A DNA stretch of 64,000 bases, from positions 48,761,200 through 48,825,199 of the forward strand of contig CM050648.1 in assembly GCA_027574665.1 (NCBI GenBank). Reading direction: 5' to 3'. Of the stretch, positions 11,926 to 24,600 are shown piece after piece (the first letter of the stretch is position 1; each line of letters starts with the position of its first letter). Source of the DNA: Rhynochetos jubatus. Lineage: Eukaryota > Chordata > Aves > Eurypygiformes > Rhynochetidae. The notes under the pieces were generated by a model, which had not been told where the DNA came from, did no database searches, and saw only the letters and a list, made by a program, of their open reading frames with translations. The position numbers and the translations under genes were made by a program.

Positions 11926-14789
11926 AACTGCCTGCTTGCTTGATTCCTAACCACAATCCTGTTGACATGACTTCTTGACAAGCTAACCTTTATGTCTGGA
12001 TAATTTCATAACTGTTTCCTATTCTAATCCTCTGGACAACCCATCCTGGCTGTGCCATGCAAGCTGTAAATGTTTTCCTTGAATATGTCTCCTAGCCCCT
12101 TCCTCACAGACAGAATCTTCTGCTCAACACAAGCATGTCTGAGATTTTCTAAAAAAAAAAAAAAAAGCAGACTTTCAAATTAATTTTTCTGCCTGGGATT
12201 TTGAGATAATTCTTGTCCTCTATTACTCAGAAAGTTCTGAAGATTTCTTGTTTTACATCTATAAATATAGGTTGCTTTTTTGCTTTTTCTATGAAGCTTG
12301 GCTATTTTGTTTTTCTCTGGTGTCTCCTTTAACTATTTAGGATTTTTCTTTGTAGCCTTTTTGAAATGTGACAAGCATTGTTCTATCTTTGCAGCTCAGA
12401 ACTTAAAGTAAAATTTCAGTACTCTTATTTTGCCACATATCTGTCACTCATAATATGTACTGTAGCTGAGATGAAAATAAATGCAACTCTCTTGGAAAAC
12501 TCTGAACGCCCTCCAGTCCTGCTCATTTCAAGGGAACTTTAACCTATTAACAACTCTGAAGCCTGACTTCCCCATCCTGACTAGTCTTGTTCATGTTGTT
12601 TTTTCTCCTTTGCAAAGCACATAGCGAATGCCACCACTGGTGCCTGGCAGAATTTTCCTGCAGTACACTGACTGACATCTGCTTCAGTTAAAGTAAATGG
12701 GTTTAAAGCTGTCCCTTTGAATTTGTCTAGCAAAATTCAGTTTATAAAGTCCTTTTTGCTTAAAATTCAATTACTACTTCCTGAAGTCCCTAATATATGT
12801 AAAGAAGGGAATACTTTGCTCAGGTTTGTGAAACGGTTAATTAAATTGTGCACGTCCAAAATATTGTTTGATAACCGTGTCCAAGTAATGAAACAACATC
12901 TTTACATTTATTTAAAAACCAAACTATTCTATTGGTATCAGTGTTGAAACCGATGGGTTTTTCTTACAAATTTATTCAGCTCTTGTTTAACTGCATTTTA
13001 AGATTCATAACTAACTCTTCAAATGATTTAAATGCATATTTCTGTTAGTTTTAAAGAGACTTTGCCACATTGTACTAACTGAAGTTCTGGTAATTTAAAT
13101 GTATATAATTGAAAAGGAAATACGTGTCTTTTATGTCCTTTTCTGTGCTATCAACACTTTCTATTAAATAGCCCCACGGTCTTCTTTCTACTACAAAAGA
13201 TGCTCACATCAAAAACAACCAGCTCAGTGAAGAGTTTTATTGGCCACAGTATCTTTACAGATTTGGACAAAAAAGAACTTGATAAAATTCTACACTGGAA
13301 AAATTCAGATTTGCAGCCATCTAGTTTTTCAGGAGCAATGATGGGAACTTTAGGGTCAGGATAACACAAGCAACTGTTGTCCTTTGACCAAGCTTTGAAC
13401 TTATGCCTGCTCTATGTTCTTCCACCTTGGCTACTACCAATGGAACAAGATAAAAGAAGATCTTTTCAAATAAAAATGAATGTTTGTAAAGTGTATCATT
13501 GCAGTCGAATACTTCTGACCTTCAGTCCTGCTGAATTTGAAACACACAAAGGCAGCTTTGAAATGCTGCAAATTGGGCCCAGCTGACATTTAAACATCAA
13601 TTCTGAATGTGTCCACACCCAAATATCGATGCATCAGAAGTGGGACTATTGATTTTTTTCAACAACATGTTTCAGCCATCTGCTTTCCTTCGCCTAGTTT
13701 CACTTGTCAGTTCTCACAATGAATAGACTTTAGCTGGGGGTTCACGTACAACGAAACCTCGCGTCTAAAATAAAAACGTGGCAAAGAAAGAACTGCGTTT
13801 GCCTGAAACCAGACCCCGTACCATCATACCGTTAGCCCTTCTCACCCAGTCCCTGCTAACAGGAATGTCCTATAAAACCCATGTTGCCTGTGAAACCTGT
13901 GAAATCCTGAAGGACAGCTAGGGTCCAACCCATAAAAGGCTGAGATCCTGGGATTCCTGCTTTCATGCATTCAGGCTCCTTGGAGTAATACCAATGCATG
14001 GCTTAGCCTGGGCTTTTGTCCACAGGACTCCCTGAGCCATCATCTTGGAGAGACCGCTCTTCCTCAGCCCTCTGCCAAAACAAGCAGAATGCCTTAAAGC
14101 ACCTTGGCTCACACTCACCTGCCAGCGAGTGGGAAAGGAAAACCCTCGTGGGCAGATAAAATCTACAAGTTTGATCAAAATGTCCTTCTTGCCCTAACTC
14201 AGGTGTTCGATCCCCACCCTCTTTCTTCAGGTCTTGGCCCCCCTGCTCCCCATAACGGAGGGTTTCAATGTCGAGGACAGAGGTGGCCCCCACAAGGTGG
14301 GGGTTCAACTTGAATGATCCCTGAATTAGGCAAAAGCTCAGTCCCAAGTCAAATACAGATTTGCAGGCATAACTACCTTTTTCTCTCATTCCCTCCTAGT
14401 GTGGAATTCTTTCTACAGCTTTTAAGCGTTTTGGGTGGAACTCTGGAAAGGAAAGCTGAAAAGCAGGAAGGTAATTTGATAGGGACCTTATGTTGTGGGT
14501 CTGAAGAAGACAACAAAAGCAGGGTTGGATTGGAGGAGGAGCTATGCACCATACTGTAGGTACTATTATTATTCTGACAGTACCAGCAGGTGGGGAGCTG
14601 CGAGGGAACATTTATTTGGCCAGGCATTTCTGAAATGTGTTTTGTTCATTAGTACTAAATTAACCCTTTATTCGTCATTTGGGCTTGGGGCATGTTTGTT
14701 TTTTTGAGGGAGGAGCCACAAATTACTCTGGCTTCTTTAGGCCTGAATGCTGGCAACCTCCTGGCCATATGGCACTCGAGAACAGTCCT
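11926..14789. other. Non-coding unique sequence
   Basis: No gene is recognised. A 16-base A run lies at 12151-12166 and long AT-rich stretches at 12700-13130. The frames near 14003-14389 show no protein family signature. Nothing else stands out. Confidence 0.7.
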
Positions 14790-14854
14790 GCTTGGCTCCC
14801 ATTGTGTCCTACCACTTTGCATTCAGATATATCCAGGTGCTCTGCAAAGACGGA

Positions 14855-14916
14855 GGCGGATCATTGTCCCCATTTTATGAATGAGGAAACTGAGACAGAG
14901 ATCATCGGGTTGGTTT
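14855..14916 (-). mobile_element. MIR-like SINE relic
   Basis: The plus strand reads tcattgtccccattttatga followed by atgaggaaactgagacagag. This closely matches the antisense of the conserved core region of MIR, an ancient tRNA-derived SINE found across amniotes. Similarity fades beyond about 60 bases on either side. The match is short, so a related ancient element sharing this core is possible. Confidence 0.55.
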
Positions 14917-15246
14917 GATCCTTCTTGGGACTCAGATCCAAGAATAGAGCAGTCGACCCCTTGGCACGCTACTCCTCACTGGAACAGCGAGTTGCCTGGG
15001 ATGGCAAGATGAATGGCACAGGTGTGGGGGATCCAAAAGGTAGGCACAAGCTGTTCAGTTTAGATGATCATCAGGTTTTAAGTGCATCCTCCACTTTGCA
15101 TTTGAAAAACTAACTGATTGTGCTATTATGTTTTTCCTCACATCCAGATGCAGCCAGATGCATTTCTGCTCACACCAGAGAGCAAGGGTCACAGTCTTCT
15201 CAAATGCTAGATGTAGGTACTTGTCACATATACTGATTGATTTGAT

Positions 15247-15319
15247 TAAAAAAAAAAAACAAACCCCAAATGAAAAAAAACCACCAAAAAACAAACCCAA
15301 ACCAAACCAAAACCACCTC
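15247..15319. repeat. C/A low-complexity tract (complement of GGGTTT-like)
   Basis: An A12 run is followed by aaaccccaaa, ccaccaaaaaa and repeated aaccca/accaa units. It has the same composition as the G/T tracts elsewhere in the window but lies on the opposite strand. Confidence 0.85.
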
Positions 15320-16166
15320 CTTTAATTAAAACAGGTACAACAAAGGGGAGAGAAACTTTCAGTGAAATGATATTAAGCAGAAAAACAATAGAAAGGAAAA
15401 ATGAAGCCCTTTTAAATCTTTGAGACCTGGGATGTAAAGAGCCATTTGAAGTTAATGGAGAGCCTGATGAGAAGGCTTCACTCCCTGATCTCCAGCTCCA
15501 TTTGTAATGTATTGTCCTAAGCCACTTCATCTGAAAAATGATTCAAAGAATAAACAGGTTCATAGCTTTTGCTGTTATGGCCCAGTATATTCAGTCAAAG
15601 AAATTGGGTCAGTGTACTTTTTATTTTCTTTCCATTCTACTAGCTCAACAGGATACTGGCCAAATTCCAAGCATGCTGTGTCCCATTCCTGATTTCATAG
15701 ACGCTAAAAAAAATAATACCAATGAAAAAATGGACTGTGGATGGCTCAGCTGACACAGCCACGGGCAGGAAATGGCTGGTTGTTGTAGCATATTATCCAC
15801 AAAGCTAGACAGACTGTAGGTTTTGTTATTTTACATTTCACCCTGCCAACCATGTCCATGGGTAGTTGCAATCAGAGCTGCTGCTGCTGCAGGGTAGAAA
15901 GCAAAAAATAAAATAACAAAGATGGATCAGCAGAAGCAATGGCTGGTGCTGTGAATATAGGCGGTGGAGCAGTGTAGGTGTAACCTGCTACTAGCTTGAT
16001 TAACTGGTCCGTGATACTTATTTTATTGTTCCTTGTGAGAAGACTAGATTATGTTTAGTAAAACCAGACATTTGGAGATGTGAATGCTTTGTGAGATAAA
16101 ATAGATTGTGAAAGGGGCACTGCAGTCTTTTCGGTGTACAGGGGGAAGGGTGAAGGGGGCTACAGC

Positions 16167-16257
16167 TAGGCACATGTACATATATATTAGGCACATGTAC
16201 ACATATATATGTATATATATGTATGCATGCCCATTATGCATATATACTTATATATAT
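16167..16257. repeat. TA/CA microsatellite with a duplicated 21-22-bp unit
   Basis: The unit taggcacatgtacatatata at 16167-16187 recurs as taggcacatgtacacatata from 16188. It is followed by (TA)n, tgtatgcatgcc and more TA repeats. Confidence 0.85.
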
Positions 16258-16570
16258 AGGACTAAAAGCTCCTGAAATCTAAAAGCATTTTCCAAACAAT
16301 TTTGTGAGATGTCTTCTCTCTTTAGTCATCCTAATATGATTATATACCTAAGCAGTCTCACTATAGAGGAGAAAGCTTTGTACACCTACTCTTGGCACAA
16401 TGATAATGTACATAGAGGGTGTTGGAAAAAAAAATTAAGAATTTATTAGCTTCACTATATCATTCCTGAATAAAAACAATTGTGCTTTGTCAGTTCTAAT
16501 CCCTTAGAACAATTTATCTATGAAGGGAATAGCCTTTTAAAAACTTTCCTTGTTCCTCAATTGTCGGGAA

Positions 16571-16629
16571 TTTTGTTTGGGTTTGGGGTTTGGGGTTTGT
16601 TTTTTTTTTTTTGGTTGGGTTTTTTTTTG
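16571..16629. repeat. G/T low-complexity tract
   Basis: The plus strand has GGGTTTGGGGTTTGGGG followed by a long T run, then GGTTGGG and a T9 run. It holds three consecutive G3-4 blocks spaced by TTT, plus a fourth G3 block further on, so it could form a G-quadruplex. Confidence 0.85.
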
Positions 16630-17250
16630 CCTGGACAAAGAGGACAGAGAAGTTGGCAGTCTTAAGAGTATGAGTATGTGTGTGTATGTTTGTACATTAA
16701 TGCATGTAAGGAGGGAGGGGTGGGGTGGTGGTGTTAAAAACAACAAGAAGAGTTTAAACAGCTTGGATATATAAATGATAAAGCTTCAAAGAAGATCAGA
16801 TGCTGCACACAGCCTCATAGATTCAGGTGTTCAGATTGTCACAGCAGCCTCCAATACTCCCATTTAACCCATGAAGGGAACACCCAGTAGGGCTGGGGCA
16901 ATATTGATGCTCAGCTTATGCACGAAGCTAAACAGAAGCTGTAACTTTCTGTACAAGCACAATGTCTCTAGCTATAGCTTCTGAATTAGATGAATGACTA
17001 ATCAGCCCTTGATAAGCGTGGAGCGATCTCACCTTTCACTGAAGCAGCAAACAATCCAGGGGTTTTCTGAGCACTCCTATTAAAAGGCAAGTATCACCAT
17101 TATTCTAGTAAAACTGCAGCACTGAGAAATCCCTAAGTAAATCACTGACACTGCTGGGAATAAACACTGGAGTCCCCAGTTCCCTGGCTTGTACATTAAC
17201 CAGTAGGAAAATCACCTCCTTTTAGTCAGTGGGGAAAGACAGCTGAAATC

Positions 17251-20200
17251 CCATGGGGGAGCAGGGAATGACACAATTGTTCCGTACAATCCTCAATTAT
17301 CAACAAGTGGTTTTACTAAGGGTGTAGGATAAATCCTATTGTAATACACACAACCTGTGTAAACCAAGCCATGATGAAATAAGGAAACCAAAACAAGGTG
17401 GTCCATTGTTAATGATCTAAGATTGTTAATAGCTTATTTGCACTTATCAGACTGGTGTCAGAGGGCAATCATGTTCTCTGAAAGCTTGTTATGGACCATC
17501 TAACAATCGTTAACAGAGATATGCCTCCAGTCCCCCACAAGAGAAGCACTATCTTATCAGAGGTAAAAATGAGTAAAACATGATTGGGGGTTATAACCTG
17601 TGAATTCTGCCAGGTAATAAAGAAAATAATTTTGGAATTCATTTTCCTGATTCCTGTTTACTCTTTCCTTCTGGAGTAACGGTGTGACTAAAAGTATCAG
17701 GACATGTCTCCAGAATGCACTGCCTGAGGTCAGGATGTTTTTTGCAGAATTTGGAATACAACCCTAATCTCCCGAGTCCCAGAGCTCTCTCATCAGTGAA
17801 GAATCACAATCAGGGCCTTGTAGCAGTAATCAAACAGAAGTGATTGTCATGAGGACAGAGTACACGGAAAAGAGAGAAAATTGGATTGGACTTAGGACAA
17901 GTAAGAGATAAAGAGGCGTTGTTGAATGAAACCAGTAGCAAGAATTCCTGACCTATTTATGATAATTTGATTAAGAAGGTGAGAAGTAACTAGCAAAGTA
18001 GGGAGATGATAGCTAACAACTGATTATGGGAGGGTAAGCGTTGGCACTGCGTGACTGCAGCAGAGTACACTCGGTAGAACTGCTCTATTTTTAAAAGCAG
18101 CAGTTCTTCTCTAATTTTTCTTTTTAACTCTTTTTCCTGTTGGACCTGTCAAAAGAGTGATTCTACTACCCATCCTTATAAAAGCACTGACATTTGGACG
18201 CAAACCCGGGCACCGAAAGAGACAGGCTCGGCGCTTTTAGCTCAGCACCTTCAGCGTAAAGGTCACAGCCTGCAGCATCACCCAAGTAGAGGAGGTGATA
18301 GGCAAGGTCCAGGCGACTCAGTCACCTAGCTCAGAGCTTGCATGCAGCCGAACTGTCATTCACCCCTTATCAGTGTTTGCTCCAGAAGTCCAATGTTAAG
18401 GTCAATTAAAGGGCAGCGTGGGAAGTTAACACTCACTGACTCAAGGGCTGCACAATAGCTAACTTAGGAATTAAACGAGGTCTGAGGTTTTTCTGAGTTA
18501 CCAGTCATTTTAGCTTGATGCAGACAGTAAGCCTGCCTACGCTGGAGAGTTTACAAGGAATTTCACTTGTGTTCTGCATCAGCGTCAAAACAGAGCTTTC
18601 CCCGCTCACTGGTAGAGAAACCAAGTGTCGTGCGACTGTATCCAGGAGAAACAAAGCTGCTTAAGTCAAGAAGCCATGAGTAAAAATTCAAGTTGCAAGT
18701 TAACCAAGTGCCTAATATTACATGTTGAAATCAGTTATCTGTAAAGAATTCAGGATGGTTCTCTGCAGTGTCACCTGAATTTTATTTATTGGCTTCAATA
18801 TGTCAAAAAACTTCCTTTTCATATGGAGTACATAAATAACCATACTTAATTTTGTATTTTCAGAAAATAAAAAAAGGAATTACTAAGGTTCAGCGTGTTC
18901 AAAAGAAGCGCCTCTTCACAGTCTGTCAATTACAGCTATGACAAGGAACATCCAAAAGTGGTTATTCAGAGGTGACTGTATTTCTGTGGTGAGCAAAGAG
19001 ATTTCTGTTACAGCTTTTGCTTTTTGCAGAAGAGTAAAATATACACTGAAAACACAGATTTCCCCTCCTTTGTGGGTTTGGTGGGTTTTTGTGTGAACAC
19101 ATTTCTTGTAAAATGTTCCATGGGTCATGAAAATTTCAGCAACACAGTCACGATTTGTTTTCAATTGTCGTTAGATAAGTAGAAACTACAGGACAGCTTT
19201 TTGGTGTGTTTTTGAGTTACAGAATAGGTTGCAGGGAATCAGACACACGATTTAACATATGTTAGATCCTGCAGACAGATTTGAGCTTAGCAGTAAGCAT
19301 GTGGCTAGTCTAATTTAGAGGAATTATAAAATTAGGCAGGACTATTTGCAGGATTGGGTAAGAGATTCATTTTTTAGACTCACAGCATTTGAAGAATCTG
19401 ATCACTTCTTTATTTTTGAAGGATAATTCCCTTCATTTTGTTGCATTAACTAGCTTACACCAACCAGTTCCTGAGTGTCAAAGATAAGTGTCTGTTCAGG
19501 ATAACAGCTTGGGCTCCTTAATTCTTCTGAGTAATGCCACAGCAGTAGATGCATTGCCAGTAGTGAGCTACGGACATGTGGTTTCAACAGGACCCATGTT
19601 TAACACTGAGGTGTCCCCCTGATACACCTCACCTTGGTAGCAGTGCCTCTGATGATAGGAAAAAAAACCTCTCTTATGCTGCTATGGGAAATAGGAGTAG
19701 CTTCTCCATTAAGCCATTGACCCTTAATACACGTCTAAACAATTAAGTGGGGTTTGCTTATCACTTGCAGCATTTTTACTGCCTTGCTATTTCCTCTGAG
19801 GAACCTTCCACTAACTTCAAAGGAACAGGTATTTTATTCTACATATTTAAAATTACGTATTGCGTACTTGCTGGGTTTAGGAAGGGGTGACACAGCATAA
19901 ACTGCCAATACTCCACAGATAACCTCAGCTTAACCTTGGATGATATTGTATCTCAGAGAATTTTACAGGTTGAGAATGACAAATAAAGATATGCTTTTAA
20001 TAAAAAATGTTATTAATATGATGTTTTTTCTCCTTTTTGTCCATAGAATATGCATTGAAACTAGATTCAGAACACCTTTTACAATCCTATACCACAACAG
20101 AATACAAAGCCTTCATTATATGTCATCATGTGGAATTGGGACTTCATATTTAGCAAGGCTTTCATTATGAAATAAAGTTTAGCAATTAAATGGCACTGAT

Positions 20201-21615
20201 AATGTAGCATTTTTGCCAGAAAAATATTTAATCACCTTCGCCTGAAGCTTAGAATAGAGAAAAGAAAAGGTGAAAGGGCAAGTGATAGCCATCATTACCA
20301 CAGAATTCTTTAGTGATGCCTTATGTTAGAGGGTTTCTTCTGAAAGAGAAGTCCAGAAAAATACTATGCAGACTATATGAACTTTACTCTGTACTACAGT
20401 AAACTGACGGCTGCATTAAATGCAAGTGTTAACAGGTGTCATTTGCTATACTTTGTATGAAAACTCTGCACCTTTCTGATTTTTTTCCAGTTGCTTCTTC
20501 TTCAGAGTCATCAGGAATGAGTTGTTGCTGGTGTACAGGAAGAAAAGATTTTGTTGCTGAGCTCAAGTTTCATTTCACACGGCTACAAGCATTGCCTACT
20601 CTTTCTGAATCATAAAGCACGACAACCCCAATTACCTAGCATGAAGTTTCTTTATGAATAGGGCTTAATCCTCAGTGAAAGGTCCGTAACTTCCTTTACT
20701 CACCAAACCCTTTTCCATCAATTACCGCTTCATGGAACAAACATTGTCTGGGCTTTTACTCTAACTTACATTCCAAAATTGCTTCTGGAAAGTTAAAAAT
20801 GTCACAAGTTAATCTATAATAAACCCACAGCTTTGTATCTGACAAGGCATGATAACTCATTGCTGCAAATGAAACTTCATCTAGCATGCTCAAAAAAACA
20901 TGCCTGCTAAAAGAACATTAAATTTTCACCACATGCTTATACTGGTTCCATACCATTGCATATTTTTTTCTTCTGCTTCCAAATGTTTAAATTCTCTAAA
21001 CTTCCCCCACCTTCTTCTGCATGGTATTTTTCCCAGATCAGTTTCTTTATCAAACTCTCTGCCATAAGACTTGCACTATCACAAAGAAAGAAACAGCACA
21101 GGCAGGGGAAAAAATGGTCAAGAGCATTTGCCTATCAGAAATATCTGTCCAACCCAGATTGAGTGATTACCTGATAAAGAAAATATTTGTAAAACATCCA
21201 GATACCAGCTTCCTGGGTTTTTCAAAACATCAGAAGTAGACACTGGATCTTCAGAATTAGGTAAAAGTCCATTAAAGTACGGTTATTCCATTTAGCACAA
21301 GTAGCGCTAATGTATTTCTAGCTGGTAATGTATTTTTTCCTAGTAATTTTGGCATGAAGAGATTGACCTAAATATAGCTTTTGCAATTCAATCATGTTCA
21401 TGTTTAGAAATTAAGTTTCCCATTGGGTTTGCTAGATCGCTGAAATACAAGCTTAAAGCAAATGCAGCCTGTGTGCCAGTTTTAGCTTGTTTTTCTCCCC
21501 AGATTAACACTGGAAGACCCCAAGAAAAAGCTAATTTTTGGGTTTTTTTCCCCCTCCAGCCAGGACTGGGACTGGCAAGCCAAAGGGTACATAGCATGAT
21601 ACCATAGAAAGGGTC
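17251..21615. other. Non-coding unique sequence
   Basis: No gene is recognised. The first 350 bases (17270-17600) are dense in SOX-, POU- and GATA-type words and are described in the findings. The rest is ordinary AT-rich sequence; I see no repeat family in it. Confidence 0.7.
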
Positions 21616-21687
21616 AAGGATAATGAAACCTTAATGTCCTACAAGCAACCAAAGGATAATAAAATCCCAGTGTCCCAAAAGCAACCA
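21616..21687. repeat. 36-bp tandem duplication, two copies
   Basis: Copy 1 is 21616-21651 and copy 2 is 21652-21687, directly adjacent. Both begin AAGGATAAT and end AAGCAACCA. They match at 29 of 36 positions by my count, with no gaps, which indicates an old local duplication. Confidence 0.9.
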
Positions 21688-24600
21688 TTTTTTAATATCC
21701 ATCTGGAGATGTTTGAATCTAGACTTTTTAGTGTTCAACAAATGGATGAATCACTTTAAGTATGTGACAATTAGCCTATCAGGTGGATTAAAAAGCTGAA
21801 TATCCCGCAAGGGTATACATTGTAATACGCACTGACATACCTGGTTAGGTAACTCTGATACTGCCTGAACGTGGGGCCTTGTTATGTGCCGTGATCTGGG
21901 CTTACATAAACACAGGCACACATGAGCGTTTCATAGGGCTCCTTTTCGGTTTTTATAGCATTACTGGAACCTTCCCGAGAGTGCGGAAGAAGCATTTGCT
22001 AGAGAACAAGCCTCATTAAAATAAATGACATTGTTGCTACTTCCTCAGATAACTTTGCTCCTGTCTCAGCAGAGGTAGACTGGTTCTATTACTGGGAAAC
22101 AGTCTCTATTGCCAATTCTGTGGTAGAGGAATGGCATTCTAAATTTAAAAATCCTTTTCTATTGATCCGTGTTTATCACACAATACTACACTGGCTTGCA
22201 TTAAACAGCAGAGATACATTTTCATCCCTATGAAGGGAATTAAATGCCCAATTCTTATTATTGTTAATAGTTGTGTGCCTAATGCCCAGTGTGCCTGCCT
22301 GCAAACATACCCCCTTAATTGCCTAATGTGCAGTCTTGAGAGAAGCGGATTATTCAGCTTTATGTTTCTGCATTTGCTCATATACCAAGGAAGCGGTGGC
22401 TGTGGCACAAAGAACAGATTTGTCAATTTGTTTATTTTCAAAACAGGACAGCACAGGGACCTTGTTCTAGCAACTCTTGGCGATAGTGCTGTGAAATTCT
22501 AAAAAAAGGAAATATTTTAACATATGGATTTCTACAGTGTGGGAAGGCTTTGCTTTGCATTCAGGCCTCTTTCCAATTAAACTGAATGTTAGCTCAGCCC
22601 ATTTAAAATGCATGTAAACTGTACTTATGGGTTTCCAGTTATGCTTACCCTCCTTCTGATCCCACAAAGGGCATGACCAGAAATGAAGAAATGTTTTAAC
22701 CCTGAAGTTTACAGCTGGATTTCTATCATTTTGTTTGGGGTTTGGGGTTTTTTTTTTTGGGGGGGTTGGGATTTTTTTTTGATGGAAAAATGTACATCCT
22801 TACAAACAGTATTTACCACTGTTTTTCAAAACAGTTGGGAGAGTTGTACAGGTAAAGTGTACCTTGATAAGTGTGCAATGGAAAGCATACATTCTGAACA
22901 ATAATTTCTATCCAGGATTACACCAAGATGAAAACAATTTTGACCATATTGAGTAGTCCACAGAGAGTTTCATTAACCTCAATGGGACTAAACCCGTCAC
23001 TTGAAGGTGTCACATTACTTCCTACAATGACAATGTGAGAATTGAGTTGTATTAAGTGAAATGCACTGTTGAGAACTGTACATTTGCAAAGACACCCCAA
23101 GGTTGGTAATAATTCTGAAAAATTCATGCATGTAATCTCATAGTGACTGAATCTATTTTGGAATTCAAAGATTATTGGAGTCCATAACATAATAAGTCAC
23201 TTTATCCTTGGCAAAATTTTGAGGCTGAAGTTGTCTTGTAAAATAATAAACACATTTCAAATAGCTTGCTAGCAGAAGCTGTCATAACATTCATTTAGTG
23301 CAGATCAATCTGTCTGCGTTATCTCTATTCACACATTCCAACTACCTCCATTGTGATAGGCAAAAAAGCACAGCCCAGAAAACATATAAACAAATAAATA
23401 AATCCTTTTTCCTGTGCTTTGACAATAGCAGAACTATTTCCTCCCAGAGAAGCCACAGAGAAGTAGGTGGCTAATGGAAGAAGCTTATGTCAGCCAGGAG
23501 TCTCAAGGGTAACAAGGGTGACAAGTCTCTTCCTCAGAGGCAGGCAGAGCTATATCCTGAAAGTTTTAGTATCTCTAAAATGAGAAATTCTTCTACACTC
23601 TCATCTGGGGGGAGTGTTTTGCACAGGGAGCCCCTCTGGGTGCCTCAAGCCACCAGACAATCTGTCTCTCATCGAGCTCTGCCTAGGAAAGTGGCTCTTG
23701 GTTGTATTCTCCCTTGGCTCTTGCTCCTGGGTGTTCACCTCCATGCGAAAAGGTCCACTTTGCAGCTCAGAGCACCACGGTCTCTGTACACCATGACCTG
23801 GTAGAGAGGAGGCCATTGTTAGCTGCCTCGTGTCATCAGGGCTGAGGATTTACAACCCCTCACGTCTCCTGTTTGCTTGAGTATTTCTCTTATCTCTCAG
23901 ACGGGGCAATAGCATACTGAGAAATAAACCTCTTTATTCTGCCATATCCCTGTAAGTGAGATATCCTCATTAGCAACTGCATGAGCCAGTCAGTCAAAGT
24001 TTTCCCAAATGCTTCTTAGCATCAGCTAAGTCACATAATATTAATACCACCGATGTCTGCTACATCTCTATGGGATTTTACTAAAGAGCGAATGTTATTA
24101 GAAGAGATAGTGTGGCTTTCCCTTCATTTGTTCTTACACTGTACTCGTTAAACAAGAAGCAGTTCTTCAAGCCATGCCAATCAAGCACAGCTATCTAGGA
24201 CCAAACGTTCACTGTGAGACGCAGAAATCCAGTCCCTAAAAAGCCAGCTGGGTGTCTGGGGGTGGTGTAACGGTACCGGGAAACTTTCCAGATCATTAGT
24301 TCCAAACCAGCCCTGGCTGTGCTGGCCAAAAAATGGTACCATTTCCCCTGTTAAGTGAGTTGGCACTTTTTCTCCACTGTCCACAGCAGAAAAATCATTA
24401 TCCCTGCTGGCACTCATTCGAGCCACTATTGCCCTCCTCATTGCGAAGTCCCAGGTTGTCCAGGTCCCATAAGACCCATGCACTTCTTGCGAATGCCCTA
24501 GTTTCATGGGTGCAATCAGAGGGGATTTATGGGTGGGAAAGGGGAAGCACAAGATCAGGCAAGGCATCTCCACGTGAAAATAAATATATGCCGTCGTGTC

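Larger units (their letters stand above)
14917..17250. other. Non-coding sequence with simple repeats
   Basis: No gene is recognised. It contains two G/T (or C/A) low-complexity tracts and one TA/CA microsatellite, listed separately. A short CTG/CAG run (gctgctgctgctgc) occurs at about 15881-15893. Confidence 0.7.
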
